From Tupaia tana (lineage: Eukaryota; Chordata; Mammalia; Scandentia; Tupaiidae), in contig JAKSZU010000008.1 of NCBI GenBank assembly GCA_026018925.1, positions 5,756,415 to 5,820,414 of the forward strand: a DNA stretch of 64,000 nucleotides, written 5' to 3'. Position numbers and translations under genes: made by a program. Of the stretch, positions 1 to 10,704 are shown piece by piece. The notes under the pieces were generated by a model. That model was not told the origin of the DNA, made no database searches, and saw only the letters and a list, made by a program, of their open reading frames with translations. How positions within the stretch are numbered: position 1 is the stretch's first letter; every line of letters starts with the position of its first letter.

Positions 1-240
1 CCATAAGCTAAGTTCCACATTTGCATTAACAGTCTATTAGCATATCTTTTGTGAAAATTAACCATTCATTGCCTTCTTAAAGTCTTGACTAAAATATCAC
101 AGTATAAAAAATATACCTAGAGCTCTTTTCTCTGGTACTGAATTCAGTATGGTTTAAATGATAACTTAGGGAGGTGTGGGGCGCACACGGACAAAGGGAA
201 ATTCAGCGGAGCTGCGGGCTGTTTCACTGCCTGGGTGTCT
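1..240. other. AT-rich DNA, no feature recognised
   Basis: No open frame, RNA gene or repeat boundary is recognisable before the first SINE. Confidence 0.5.
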
Positions 241-250
241 CAGATTCACT

Positions 251-450
251 CTTTTTTTTTTTTAATAATGATCTTTTTTAAAATTTAACTTTGTTTATTT
301 TATTTTTAATTTGACCAGAGAAGAACAGAGTGTGAGAAAGAGAGAGAGAGGGGGAAAGTGAGAAAGCAAGCTGCTAGGTTTGGGACTTGAATCACAGTCG
401 GCCATGTGGGAGTCCAGTGCCCTTAACCACCACGCCACCTGCCGGCCCCT
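251..450 (-). mobile_element. tRNA-derived SINE, short form
   Basis: Read on the minus strand, the copy starts with a tRNA-like head (ggccggcaggtggcgtggtgg, then a B-box-like segment) and passes directly into a CT-rich stretch and an A/T-rich tail. It lacks the GC-rich body of the long form, and several copies in the window share this structure, so it is a separate subfamily. Near-identical flanks cagattcact (241-250) and cagagtcatt (451-460) are the target-site duplication. The insertion lies just upstream of the SMARCE1 pseudogene. Confidence 0.8.
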
Positions 451-470
451 CAGAGTCATTCTGAAGGAAC

Positions 471-1700
471 TGAGAGCTTAATCTTACAAAATGTCAAAAC
501 GACCATCATATGCCCTGCCAGCCCCTCAGCTCCCACAACACAGATGCCCAGTACACTGGGTTTGTGAGAGACAGGCCTTACAGTCATCTTGTCTACCACA
601 GCTACAGGCTGAGAGGGGGCCCGGGCTCCAACAGCCGGGTCACAGTGTCCTCTGATATCACGATTCCAAAACCCCAAAGCCGCCAGATGAGCCGATGCCC
701 TACTTGAGGTACAGCAGGAAGGTCTGGGGCCGAGTCAGGGCCTTAGCCCAACCGGAAATTGTGGGAGATTGGCAAGATACTGGTGGCAAATGGCCAGATG
801 TCCCTGAGGAAAGGAAACAAGAAGATTTAAACGAATACGAAGCAGAAAAGATAGAGCACGATGCATCTGTGCAGGCCTAGCACAGTTCCCCCCGCCTACC
901 TTGCTGACATAAATGCAAAAAGTCGTGCAGAAGCTGCTTTAGAGGAAGAAAGTCGACAGAGACCGTCTCGCGTGGAGAAAGGAGATCCTCCCGTGAGTGT
1001 CCTGCTCGCTAAAGATCTGGGCGATGGCGATGGCTTTTCCGTGAAGCACACAGCCACTGCCCCTTCCGATGGACCGCCGCCTTATCAGTGAGACTCCTCA
1101 TGCCAGGGTGGTGCCAGGCATCCGGGCGTCGTCCCAACAGCGAGGACGCAGGTTCTCCCACGGCCCCTCCAGGCCTTAGTGGTTCATCTGCGAAAACTGG
1201 AAGCTGAACTTCCACTAGAAGCACGACGCCAGGAGAAGAGGAGAGCCTGGAAAGCAGACTCCTGGAACGGGGAGCTGAAAAGGTTGTGCGGTCAGAGGGT
1301 GGAAGTGGGTCTGGAGGAAGCTGCAGCTGAGGTGGCACAGGCAGAGGAAGGGGGCAGGGTGGCGGAGCAAGCAGAGCGGTCAGGGCAGCCTCGGTCCTGA
1401 GGAAGAGCAGGCTGTGAACACAGCCGAGGAGGAGAAGGACGACGAGAACCTGCCAGTGGAGACAGGAGACACCTCAAAGAGACCACCAGAACCAACCGAG
1501 TGGGGAAGAAGGCACATCTAGAGAGAGGGCAGGGGTGGTGGGCAGGCGGGAGGAGGGACCCCGTGATAGCAACCTTGGCTCGGAGCGCTGCAGTGCCACA
1601 GTGGAGGAGCACCGACAGACCCCATGCCAGAAAAAAGAATGTTGCCTTGTTTTATGTGCTCTAAATGCCTTTTTAGATTAAAAAAAAAAAAAAAAAGTGT
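471..1700 (+). pseudogene. SMARCE1: SMARCE1 (BAF57) processed pseudogene
   Basis: The functional parent encodes a DNA-binding HMG-box subunit of the SWI/SNF (BAF) chromatin remodelling complex. The copy begins at an ATG at 490 reading MSKRPSYA. The HMG-box segment follows ([10 protein letters not shown] near 695, then [12 protein letters not shown] and [18 protein letters not shown] near 820-960). The coiled-coil part (KLEAEL near 1195, ELKRLCG near 1275, [10 protein letters not shown] near 1325) and the acidic C-terminal part (near 1380-1500) come next. The frame changes repeatedly between these blocks and codons are missing in the HMG box, so no full protein can be made. The blocks are contiguous with no introns, and an A-run at 1681-1696 follows the coding part. 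Both point to retroposition of an mRNA. The 3' untranslated region may continue past 1700. I recognised the family from its sequence; exact divergence from the parent needs alignment. Confidence 0.88.
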
Positions 1701-2780
1701 GTTTTAGTTTTAAAAAAGAAAAAAAAAGAAATTGTAACTTACAAAATGCAAACTCATCTGTGGAACTCCGTGACCATCTGCTGTAATGAAAGAAACAGAT
1801 GGATGAATTCTTTACAAATGGGGCTGCTCTGCTCGCCCCAGAGCCAGGGCCCCGTGTCCCACACCCAGCTGCTGTCTTCAAAGCCACCCTGTCTGGGAGA
1901 GAGTGGCCAGGGCCAATAAAAACGCCACCAAGCTCTCCGACCGGTGCTCACTGAGGTGCTGTTTTCCACAGTTCTGGCAGTTTCTGCTTGTTTTGCTTGT
2001 TTGTTTCCTTTTTGTTTTTGATGTCTCTGGAGGGAGGGGTGCTTGCACCTGCCTGCTCTGTCACTTCCCCTACCCTCGTACGATTCTTTTAATGTTCCTC
2101 TGGCGACTCTAGGGCGCAGCGTGGGTCGGAGCCACTGCAGCCAGCACTCCGTCCTGCTCTGCCACGTACCCCATCGTGCCCCACCACCTGTGGCTGCAGC
2201 GTCTGCCAGTGGGCTTCCGATGCAAAGCTCACCACCTCCTCTGACTCTCCCCAGGAGTCACGGCATCTCCTCGCCACGTTCACGACTGTTGACTTTGCCT
2301 TCCCAACTGAGGTGACTCTTTGACAGCAAACTTTTCTCTTCGTCAGCATTTGCAATGCAGTGTCAGCCACGTAGTCAGCCAGTGCTCAGGGAACCACGGA
2401 CCGCCTAAGTGCTTGCTAAAAATACATGTATCAGGCACAAATATGCTTTGAATCTAGACCTAAAGAAGGTGGACGATGTTTTTTCTTTATTTTCTTTCTT
2501 GGAGAAAAAAGGAAATAGCAGCCCCAGGAAGGATTCTCGAACACTATAAGAAAAATCACTGGGGTAAGAGAAGTAGCCCCCAGGCCCCACCAGTGGGACG
2601 AGTCCCTCGTGCTCACCTCCGTGGTGCTGGCCCGCTCTGCCTTACTCTCTGACCTTAGTGCTGCTTCTCGTCCTGCTCCTGAGGCTGGGGATGTCCCACT
2701 TCTCACGGCCCCTGTCCACGCTGTCCCACGTAACGAGCTTCCCATCCCACGGCCACCCGGGACTGTGACAGCGACGGTGC
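1701..2780. other. Unresolved; possibly 3' UTR of the SMARCE1 pseudogene
   Basis: The stretch begins with further A-rich sequence and then turns moderately GC-rich. No protein family or SINE is recognisable. If the retrocopied transcript used a distal polyadenylation site, part of this stretch would be its 3' UTR. A second target duplication would locate the end, but I could not find one. Confidence 0.3.
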
Positions 2781-2789
2781 GTCTGTGTG

Positions 2790-2975
2790 TGCAGGCTGCT
2801 GTGACAGAGACCACACACTTCTCTCACACAGGTCTGGGGGCCTGTACGTCCAAGAGCAGGAGCCCGTCCTGGTTCACAGGGCTTTCTCCTCGCTTTATTC
2901 TCACGTGGGATGGTGGAAGGGACGAGACAACTCTCGAGAGACCCTTTAATATTCTCAAGAACATCCTATTCTTGG
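2790..2975 (-). repeat. Possible MaLR/MLT-like LTR fragment
   Basis: The segment resembles antisense MaLR LTRs in the order of its motifs (gtccaagagcagg, then tggtggaagggacgag, then a pyrimidine-rich ccctttaat). The resemblance is by eye only and both ends are indistinct. Confidence 0.35.
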
Positions 2976-2984
2976 GCTGAGTTG

Positions 2985-3600
2985 TGGTAGGCAGTTAGTC
3001 ATGAGCGGGCAGCCCTAAGAGAAAAGAGAAAGGCTCATCTAGCTCCGGGCACCAGGAGGGCGAGGCCATTTGCCATCTTCCTTCCTTGAGGCCGGAGGGA
3101 AGCACACAGGGATGATTCATAGATTTTTCTCTTATCAAAAAGACCTAAGCAAGCGTTTTGGTCAATGCCCTAATTCCCATTAGGGCGATGGACTAATTGG
3201 GCAGTCTAATTGGGGCAACCTGGCTCATATTGGGCGTGCGCAATTAGGTGATCAAGTTCCTCATTCTTTACCTGTGAGGAAGGTGCGCAGGTGCAGGAAA
3301 GAACGTGTGGATTCAAATTTAAAGGAAAGACATAGGCAATGTAAGGGGCCTCCCACTAATGAATATTCATGACCTCTAGTAATAAAAATAACGGTTACCT
3401 AGTACCAAGTGCAGTTCCCACCTGGCAATCTGCCCGCCCAAGAGCCTTTTGGGTGTACTTCCTTCCTTTCCTTTCCTTTCTTTCCTATTCAATCTTCTTT
3501 TCTACCTACTTCATTCATGATTGCAGTTTCATTTTGCACCTAGGTACAGATCTCTAATTTTAGTGATATGGACCCGAAGAACCAAGGGCTTCACAACCCA
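2985..3600 (+). repeat. Possible ancient ERV1-type solo LTR
   Basis: Sequence starting near gtggtaggcagttagtcatg leads through an aataaaaataa polyadenylation-like site near 3382 to a U5-like pyrimidine-rich segment (tattcaatcttcttttc near 3487). The layout is typical of an LTR. I cannot name the family and the ends are not defined by a target duplication. Confidence 0.3.
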
Positions 3601-3632
3601 GCTCGACACTTTCCCATCTGTTAACAGAGTCT

Positions 3633-3893
3633 TTGGCCTGGTGGCAAAGGATGCTGGATCCCATATAGCCTACCACGTGCTTCAAATCCTGGCCCCTGAT
3701 TTTTGGAAAATACACTGAGCATATGTATGTGCATGCCCCAAATCAGAACAGAATGGAAAAATAGAAGAGAAGGGATTGCAGTGTAACCATGCCCCACTGG
3801 GGGTGGGGACTCTTTTTTCCTCTCTTTCTTTCTATTTTTCTCTAGTGAGTACATGCACCTCTGAGAAATTTTAAGGGAAAAAAAAAAAGAATA
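3633..3893 (+). mobile_element. tRNA-derived SINE, old long form
   Basis: Diverged head (gcctggtggcaaaggatgctgg), a body with gaagggattgcagtg, a CT-rich stretch and an A-run at 3880-3890. It is much more diverged than the young copies. Confidence 0.6.
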
Positions 3894-3900
3894 CCATTCT

Positions 3901-4115
3901 TGTTTTTGTTTTTGTTTTTAGAGATTTTTGCCAGAGGGTGCGTGCACTCACTGGAAAGAGAGAGAGACAGAGACAGAAAGCAAAAAATCACTCCATGTGA
4001 GGGATGGCCACGCCGTAATCTGTTACTCTCTCTTCTCCTTTCAGGATTTTGGTCATGCATGCACGCATACTTGGTGTGAGTTGCTGGTGTGAGCTGTTGG
4101 GCTCAGGACTCAAAC
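3901..4115 (-). mobile_element. SINE (long form), 3' portion, split by the provirus
   Basis: T-run, then gagatttttgcc, CT-rich stretch complement and body, breaking off inside the tRNA-like B box at ctcaaac (4109-4115). The missing head resumes at 10998. The provirus therefore integrated into an existing SINE. Confidence 0.85.
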
Positions 4116-4432
4116 TGTTGCAGAAAACAGACCACTGAGACACCAAGCCCCACTCGGACAGTAGTGAACTCAGTAGAGAACTCAGGTTTATTATGACGGG
4201 AACCCAGAGAGCTTGTACTCCAAAGCCCGGGCACCAACCTGTGGAAATTACAGTTGAACAGTCAGGGTTCAAGAATGTCAGAGATAAAGGAAACCAGAAA
4301 AGTAGTGAAACAGTTGCAAACAAGCTCATAGCATTTCCTAGTTCCTACAGAAACCAGCAAGCAGGCAATTTACAAAAGTGGAACAGAAATATTTTGTGTT
4401 TGCAAGCAGCTTAGCATACAGAATCTGTGTCA
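4116..4432 (-). repeat. Provirus 3' LTR
   Basis: On the minus strand it runs from TGACACAGATTC at 4432 to GCAACA at 4116, about 317 bp. It aligns along its length with 10705-10997 and is about 24 bp longer through small indels. The polyadenylation signal AATAAA is present in reverse complement near 4189-4194. Confidence 0.88.
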
Positions 4433-4449
4433 GTCCTCCCTCTAATGCC
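4433..4449 (-). other. Polypurine tract
   Basis: Immediately 5' of the 3' LTR the minus strand reads a purine-rich run ending AGAGGGAGGAC. This is the usual position and composition of the plus-strand primer of reverse transcription. Confidence 0.75.
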
Positions 4450-4469
4450 CTTCGTTTTCCTCAGGGCTT

Positions 4470-5870
4470 CATAGCAGGGCCTCACAGCCTTTTGATTCTC
4501 TTAACCCGAGCTTCCAGTCCTTTCCATCCAGGGCGGCCGCAGCATCGGTACGACTTCTCTGGGAAGGTTCCAGACGGTTCATGTGTTGTCTCAGACAGGT
4601 GTATAGAGGATCAGCCTCCAGAGTGACTAGAGCAGGACTGTAGGTTCCTCGTCTCTGAAGCATTACCCAGAGAGGCTTTGTGTGGACCAGGTGGGTCCAT
4701 GGAGGAAGCCCTCTCGACTCCAGTGTGATGGATCCCCAGGGCGATGCCTGTAACAGAGGTAGGAGTGGCCAGCACGACCATGTGAGGCCCCACCCAAACT
4801 GGCTGGAGGAATTCCTTTTTGCAGCCTTTTTCCCATACCATATCCCCAGGCTGGTAGGGGTGTACCCAGTTTCCCAGGGGGAGTAGAACATTTTCCAGAG
4901 TGTGTTGTGCTGTATGTAGAAGGGTGCTCCCCAGGGCTTGTGGATGGAGGAACTGGTTGAGCTCTACTATCTGTCGAGAGTCCCCTTTTAGAAATGACAA
5001 AGGGTAATGGGTCCAAACCAGTCATCCCCGTCTCTTGGCATAAGTTAATCAAAGTGGTTTTAAGGGCTCAGTTCATGCACTCAACTCTACCCGAACTCTG
5101 GGGACGGTAGGTAGTGTGGTGTTTCCATTTGATTCCCAAGGTCTTAGCCACCGTGTAGATGATCTCGAAGACAAAGGCAGGCCCATCGTCTGATCCTATA
5201 GTCAGTGGCAGCCCAGTGAGGGATAATTTTGAGTAATGCCTTGACCAGCCCATGGGCCTTTTCTGTTCTAGTGGGGAATGCCTCCCCCCAGCCCGAACAG
5301 GTATAAACTAGTACTAACAGATAGCGGTGGCCTCAGCACGGCTTGGCCTCAGTAAAGCCAACTCATAATAGGAGGTTCCTCTAGCCTGGACTCCAGGGGG
5401 CTAGTCTGGCTTCTGATGGGCGTTGCTCCTGGTGCAGGTTACACATCTGCTGCTAATGTGGTGGCACGGGTAGGGAGCTTAGCCAGATAGGAGGACCTAC
5501 TTCAGAGAGTCTGTAAAGTGGTCTTTCTAGAGTGTCAGTTCATGGTACCGAATCACCAGTTTACGACCCAAGGTACAAGGGACAAATAGTCACCCATCTG
5601 GTAGCTGCCACCAGCCCTCTCCAGTCCTTGTTCCTCCTCCTGCTGCCCATTGGTTTTCTGCCTTGGTATACTGTGGATGGTGGGGGAGCTCTGGCAACAG
5701 CACGAGTCTAGCTGCTTGCTTAGGTGTTTCCTGCCGGTTAGGTCCCACAGCCACCTCTCCTCTGCATGGTCTGCCAACCCGCTCTCCTTGCTGGCCACGT
5801 CCATTCCCTTTTGACGTCCTTGGCAGTGCATTGCTGCTACGAGGGCTGGTTCCCGGAGCACTTCTAGCCA
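4470..5870 (-). pseudogene. Integrase region of the provirus pol, broken
   Basis: Integrase joins viral DNA to the host chromosome. The segment near 5068-5253 shows the second acidic residue of the catalytic triad (SDDGPAF) and the glutamate (GRVECMN). Remnants of the N-terminal zinc-binding part lie near 5420-5560 (CNLHQE). The C-terminal domain lies near 4640-4900 (PYQPGDMVWEKG, VWVGPHMVVL, GIHHTGV). These blocks sit in different frames with stops between them, so no enzyme can be made. The last recognisable codons end only a few tens of bases before the polypurine tract, leaving no room for env. Confidence 0.85.
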
Positions 5871-5873
5871 CCC

Positions 5874-6128
5874 TTATTTGTTATGTCCCCTCACCCCCAC
5901 TGAAAGCCCTCTCTCTTTATAGATGGCTCCATGTACATGTAGGGTGGTGAAGGTGTATTTAGAATCTGTGTAGATGCTGACTTTCTTACCAATGGCATGT
6001 CTTAGGGCCCACAGTTCAGCCTGCTGAGCTGACCAGCCTTGTGGTGGGGCCTCACTTCTACCACTTTGCCCTCTGTGGTCACTGCACACCTGGCTCTCCA
6101 TTGTCCATCCTGCACATACCACTGCCAT
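5874..6128 (-). pseudogene. RNase H domain of the provirus pol, broken
   Basis: RNase H degrades the RNA strand during reverse transcription. An 84-codon open stretch contains [14 protein letters not shown], with the catalytic glutamate, and [11 protein letters not shown], with the catalytic aspartate. The frame is lost upstream toward the RT connection domain (6130-6890) and downstream toward integrase. Confidence 0.85.
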
Positions 6129-6129
6129 C

Positions 6130-7590
6130 TGAGAAGAGTGTCAAATCTGGTCTAGGAAGGGCTTGTCTGACAGGTCTGGTCTACACAAATAGACCTCATC
6201 AGTGGCCTCCTCACAGTGATGGCTGGGCGGTCCAGGCTCGGCAGGCGAGAGGGTGGCTGGGTTTAGCATGCTCACTGTTTCTAGCTGCAAGTGTAGGTTC
6301 TCACATAGTAACCCCTAGGACTGAGCCATCCTTCCCGTCAACCACCTATAGCCCCTACTACTCAGTCACAACCACATGGGGAACTTTACTTTGATATTTT
6401 GGCCCAGTGTGAGCTTATCAGCCTCCCTGACCTGCTTGGCTGTGGTGGCCAGTGCCCTTAGGCACAGCGGCTATCCTGTGGCCCCTGGATCGAGTTATTT
6501 GGACAGGTAAACCCAGTGAGGTCTTCCAGGTGACTTGTCTTTTTACACACACAAATAGGTTAAAGTCTCTCATCACATCTAGCAGCTCCAAAGCTGGGAC
6601 AGAGATCAGTAATTATTTTAGCTTCTGGAAAGTCTCATCTTGCTTGGGGCCCTGCTTTGGGGGGGGGGGGGCTTTCCAGGCCCTGAGATGACCTCATATA
6701 GTGGCTGTGCTGGAACAGAGTACCCAGGAACTCAGATGTGGCAGGAGCCTGCCACCCCAGGGACCCCCTGGCTCTCTTCTTGGTGTCAGGGGTTATGGGG
6801 CGTGTTGCAGATTTCCTCTCAGCTCCCAGGGCTGTGTCCTTTGGACATGAGGACACCAAGGTACCTCACCTTTTACAGGCAGATCAGGACCTTATTCCAG
6901 GAGACTCGGTAACTGCATCAGCAAGCAGACCCAGAGGTTCCTAAGTCCCAGTCCAACAGTCCCTTTTAGAGGTGCTGGCCAGTAGAGACCATCTGTACAC
7001 TGAAGTACGTGCAATTTAGTTTTTCCCCTGGACGGGCTGCTAGGTCCCATGCCAGGGCTTCTCCGAACAATGTGGGGGGAGGTTTTTAATCCCTGGGGTA
7101 GCTGTGTCCACCTGGGCTGGGTCTTTTTCCCAGTCTTTGGGTCTTCCCATTTGAAAGAAAACAGGGGCTGGCTCTCGGAAGCCAGTCGGAGACAGAAGAA
7201 GCCATCCTTGAGGCCCAAGCATGTGAATCAACTGGCTTGGGGTGGCAGGAGGCTCAGGAGGGAGTAGGGGTTTGACACTGCAGAGTGGAGGGTTACAGCG
7301 GTGTTGTTTACAGCGTGGAGATCTTGCTCTGGCTGGTGATCACCTCCCCCGGGCTTCCTAACAGGCAGTAGTGGAGTGTTCCAGGGAGACTGACAACGCC
7401 ATTCCACCAGAATTTCGACTTCTTTGAGACATTCAGTGTGACCTTGGGTGCCCAGTCGTGCATCTTGTGGTACCAAGTATTTCCTCTGCCCCACGGGGGT
7501 GACACCGGGTTTCAGGTCAATGACAATTGGGGCATGGTTCTTCACTATTCTAGGGGGGTTATCCTCCACCCAGACTGTTGAAAATTCCAC
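6130..7590 (-). pseudogene. Reverse transcriptase region of the provirus pol, broken
   Basis: The N-terminal part near 7228-7590 includes VIDLKPGVTPV and PVRKPGGG. The next block near 6892-7218 includes LKDGFFCLRL, with the first catalytic aspartate, and PRWTQLPQGLKTSP. The second catalytic motif, normally Y-x-D-D, reads C-T-D-G (near 6985-7000), so one metal-binding aspartate is lost. There is a frame break near 7225. The connection region 6130-6890 has no long frame and contains a run of twelve G at 6659-6670. Confidence 0.88.
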
Positions 7591-7990
7591 CCATAAGTTT
7601 GGTGGGTTGGCATGTTCCTCCTTAGAATCAAAGAGGTGCTTCTCATTGTCTTACCACTACTGCCATTATCAGGGCCCCACCATTCCCCAGTTAATCTGGC
7701 CAATCCACCCATGGTGAAAGTGATCTGGGCTTCCATCTTGGTTAAGAGCTCTCCCCCCAAGAGTGAAATGGGGCAGTCTGGCAGGTATAGGAACTCATGG
7801 GTCACTTGATGGCCCCCCAAGTTGACATGTCTGGGACTGGAGAAATACCTGGTGGCCTGGGAGCCAGTGCCCTCCAGAGTGGTCATTTCTTTTCCAGAGA
7901 GTGGGGCCACTGGCCTGTGACCACTGAGGGTTCTGTGCCATTGTCTACCATAAATGTCATTGGTTAGACCCCACCTTCATTTTGACTGTG
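7545..7990 (-). pseudogene. Protease region of the provirus, broken
   Basis: A C-terminal protease block is readable near 7680-7910 (HEFLYLPDCPISLLGGELLTK). The active site, normally Asp-Thr-Gly, reads V-D-N-G-T near 7940-7955 and is in a different frame from the C-terminal block. Two independent changes therefore disable it. Confidence 0.8.
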
Positions 7991-9385
7991 GGCTCCCAGG
8001 GACTAGGGGTAAGGAGCCCAGTCTGTCCTCATCTGTGTCTAACTCAGCCAGACCCACGAATCTTCTGGGGCAGGGTTCTGGAATACTTGGCATTTTCAGA
8101 GGTGGATGCCCCTTTTCCACGTGGTTGTCCCCTCTTGCATTTAGGACGTTCGTTCTTCCAGTCCAGGTTCTTTGCAGTAGGCACATTGGTCTTTTCCGAG
8201 GGGTTGCGCTTTCCTTTTCTTCTGTTCTTCGTGAAGGACTTGGATGCCCCATCTGGATGGGGCCTCAGGGTGCAGCAGCTAGTAGGGACATTTTCTGGTT
8301 CATGTGTTGGGCCGCCTCTCCCTGGGGCCTCATGATCTCAGCTCACGAACACCTGGCTGGCTAGCTCTAATAGAGTAGCATTCGTCCCCATGAAGCCCTC
8401 CTGTTTCTGGAGGTTTCTTTGGATATCGGCATAAGTCTGTGAGACAAAGCTGGTGTTGACCATGCACTGGTTCTCAGGTGCTTCTGGGTTAAAGGGGGTC
8501 TAGACCTAGAGTGCTTTGCAGAGTGTCTCGTAGAAATCAGAGAGAGAGTCATCACCCTTTTGCATGACGGTTGTGCTTTTGGGCATTGGATTCTTGGCTT
8601 TGTTTCTGTGCCCCTGAAGAAGGGATGCCTGGTAACATTCCAGGCTGGCCCATCCCTCCCCTGTATTGGCATCCCACTGAGGTCCTCAACTTCTCTAGCC
8701 AGAATCTCATTTGGGAGCCACTTTTGGGCCTCTGATAGGATGTGCCTACACTCTTCAGTGTTGAACAGGGTGAGGAGCAATGTCCGCAATCTCCTCAGTC
8801 TGAAAGATGGATTCCAGAAGGTCTACCTGAGCAGGACGGCACGTGATGTTTCCAGTTTAGGAAGCCAGTGGTACTGAAAGGCTGATAATAGAGAAGAGAG
8901 AGCCCTTCCTGGGCCGAGCGTCTGGGGGCCTCAGGTTTCTCAGAGTGGCATCTGGAAGGTTGGAGGTTGTTATGCCAATTGGAGCTGCCTGGAGACCAGT
9001 TCTGGATCTGGGCTCACTGGCGGACTGGGATTTGGGTCCTTTGGTGGAGGAGATATAGACGGTGGAGGACCACTGGGGAGAAGGGGGTGCAGTTGGCACA
9101 TGTGGAGGGGGTGGCCGCAGTTCTTCCTCCGAATCCCCTTGGCAGACAGGTCTGGCCAGATGGTAGGTTTTGGCTTGCTGCTGCCCATCATGCTACCTGT
9201 GGGGATTATTCCAGAAAGCCCTTTCTACTACCTGGTGAGGGCAGGCCCCAAAGCTAAATCCAGCAACCTGTCTGGGTATCTAGGCTCACCCTGCACCCGT
9301 AGCAAGAATACCACTATCTCCCCGCCTCCCACAGGTGGGTCAGGGTCTTCCATCGGGCAGGTGGGTACGCAGCGAGTCCCAGGAA
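7990..9385 (-). pseudogene. gag region of the provirus, broken
   Basis: The minus strand shows a proline-rich matrix/p12-like segment near 8970-9110 (PPPSISPPPKDPNPSPP). A capsid block follows near 8640-8790 (EECRHILSEAQKWLPNE), then a major-homology-region-like piece with D-S-x3-FYE near 8515-8570 in another frame. A nucleocapsid zinc-knuckle remnant near 8150-8190 begins CAYCKE but is frameshifted before its histidine and final cysteine. No start-to-stop Gag frame remains. Confidence 0.8.
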
Positions 9386-9650
9386 ATCAAGGATGGGAAA
9401 AAAGGCAAAATATACAGAAAACAAGAAATGGAAAATTATGTGTTGACAATAACACACATCTTGATGTGCTTGATTGAGCCAATATACAGTGCACTGTGAA
9501 TGGAAAAATCTCATTTTGTATGCTATAATGATGTACAGTGAATGAATGTAAATAAATAAATAAAAATTAAAAAAAGAATGGTTCAACATAAAAAAATCAA
9601 TGAATATAAAATACAATGCTAACAGAAAACAAACAAACAAAAAAAAAAGG
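9386..9650 (+). mobile_element. 5'-truncated L1 3' end with poly(A), inserted in the provirus
   Basis: The sequence from near ggaaatcaaggatgg to the (aaat)n and A-rich tail at 9550-9650 matches, in opposite orientation, the 3' end of the HAL1-like element at 24041-24300 (shared landmarks: gcttgattgagccaa and ttttgtatgct). It therefore came from the same L1 lineage after the provirus integrated. I found no clear target duplication. Confidence 0.8.
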
Positions 9651-10682
9651 AAGTGGGGGCAGAAGGATGTACTGTGTCCAGAGGGGAGCGAACCTGTGAA
9701 GAAGGTTCAAGGGCCCCAGATGAAAAACTTTTTCTTTCAATGGAGCCAGAGAGCAACCAGCATGAGAGGGGGGCTCTAACTGGCCCCAATTCCCCTCACT
9801 GAAACAAAAGAGATAAGCCTTGGGCCCACAGTTAGGGACAAGAACTAATTAGCCGTGGGCATGAGGGTCTCTCAGACATGTGAGAAATCCCCCTCCCGAC
9901 ATATTCCTCCCTGCAATGGTGACAAACTCGGGGTGGATGTCCCCTCAGAGAGGTGATCCATCCGACATCCACCTGGCCACGTCCCTCACGGGAACCGTAG
10001 GTGCCTCTTAGCTTTGGCAACTGGAGTAAACCCCCAACGTGGACTCAGGCAGGGACTGGGCCCCTCAGCACCAGGCATTGCCCTGAGGCTTATGAGGTCG
10101 CCACAGAAACGCAAGTGAGGCCCCACTCAGACCCCGTAGTTCGAAGACTGTGTGTTCACAGAAACTCACCTTCACGTAGTCTCCCCAGAGTTTATCCGGT
10201 GTCTTCCCCCTTTGGGACAGTCCCTCACTAGTGGTCCACGGTTCATTACAGTGCCTTCCCCCTTTGGAGAGTCCCCAGCCGGTGGCCCTGGCAGGAGACC
10301 CCACAGTGACCTGAGCTGGTGGCCCTGGCAGGAGGCCACACAGCAACCTGAACCTTGAACTGCTGGCTCTAATGGGAGACCACGGGATGCAATCGGGCTC
10401 CCCTTCCACCCACATGGGCTGGGCCTGCCTGGGTTCCTGGGTCACGCACGTTACTTTATCTGGAGGTTTCGGTCTGAGTTGAGTGGATGTTTCCAGCCGG
10501 TGCACTGGCCCATCTCTTTATGGAGTCCACTGGGGGTCGGTTGCCTACGGGGTGTCCAGGCCCCCAATGAAGGAGGACGTGAGAAAAGACTGTGGGGTGC
10601 CCCCTCATTCAATTCTAGGCCTTCTTTGTCCCCACAGTCTCCTCCCACCAAACCGGTGGCTCAAGGGGCCAGAGAGGTTGGG
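9651..10682 (-). other. Provirus 5' untranslated leader
   Basis: The stretch lies between the primer site and gag, without a long coding frame. It holds short internal duplications: cttccccctttgg occurs near 10204 and 10256, and ggtggccctggcagga near 10276 and 10316. In gammaretroviruses the packaging signal lies here. I cannot point to one from sequence alone. Confidence 0.6.
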
Positions 10683-10702
10683 TTCCCAGTCAGGGAACCG
10701 GA
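10683..10702 (-). promoter_or_regulatory. Primer-binding site, tRNA-Glu type
   Basis: Four bases after the CA end of the 5' LTR the minus strand reads CGGTTCCCTGACTGGGAACC. This matches the complement of the 3' end of tRNA-Glu with about three differences. tRNA-Glu priming defines the ERV-E group in primates, which agrees with the pol type. Confidence 0.75.
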
Positions 10703-10704
10703 AA

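Noticed and set aside
4469-5052. Overlapping minus-strand frames of about 130-140 codons as separate genes
   Set aside because: They are three frames of the same decayed integrase C-terminal region.
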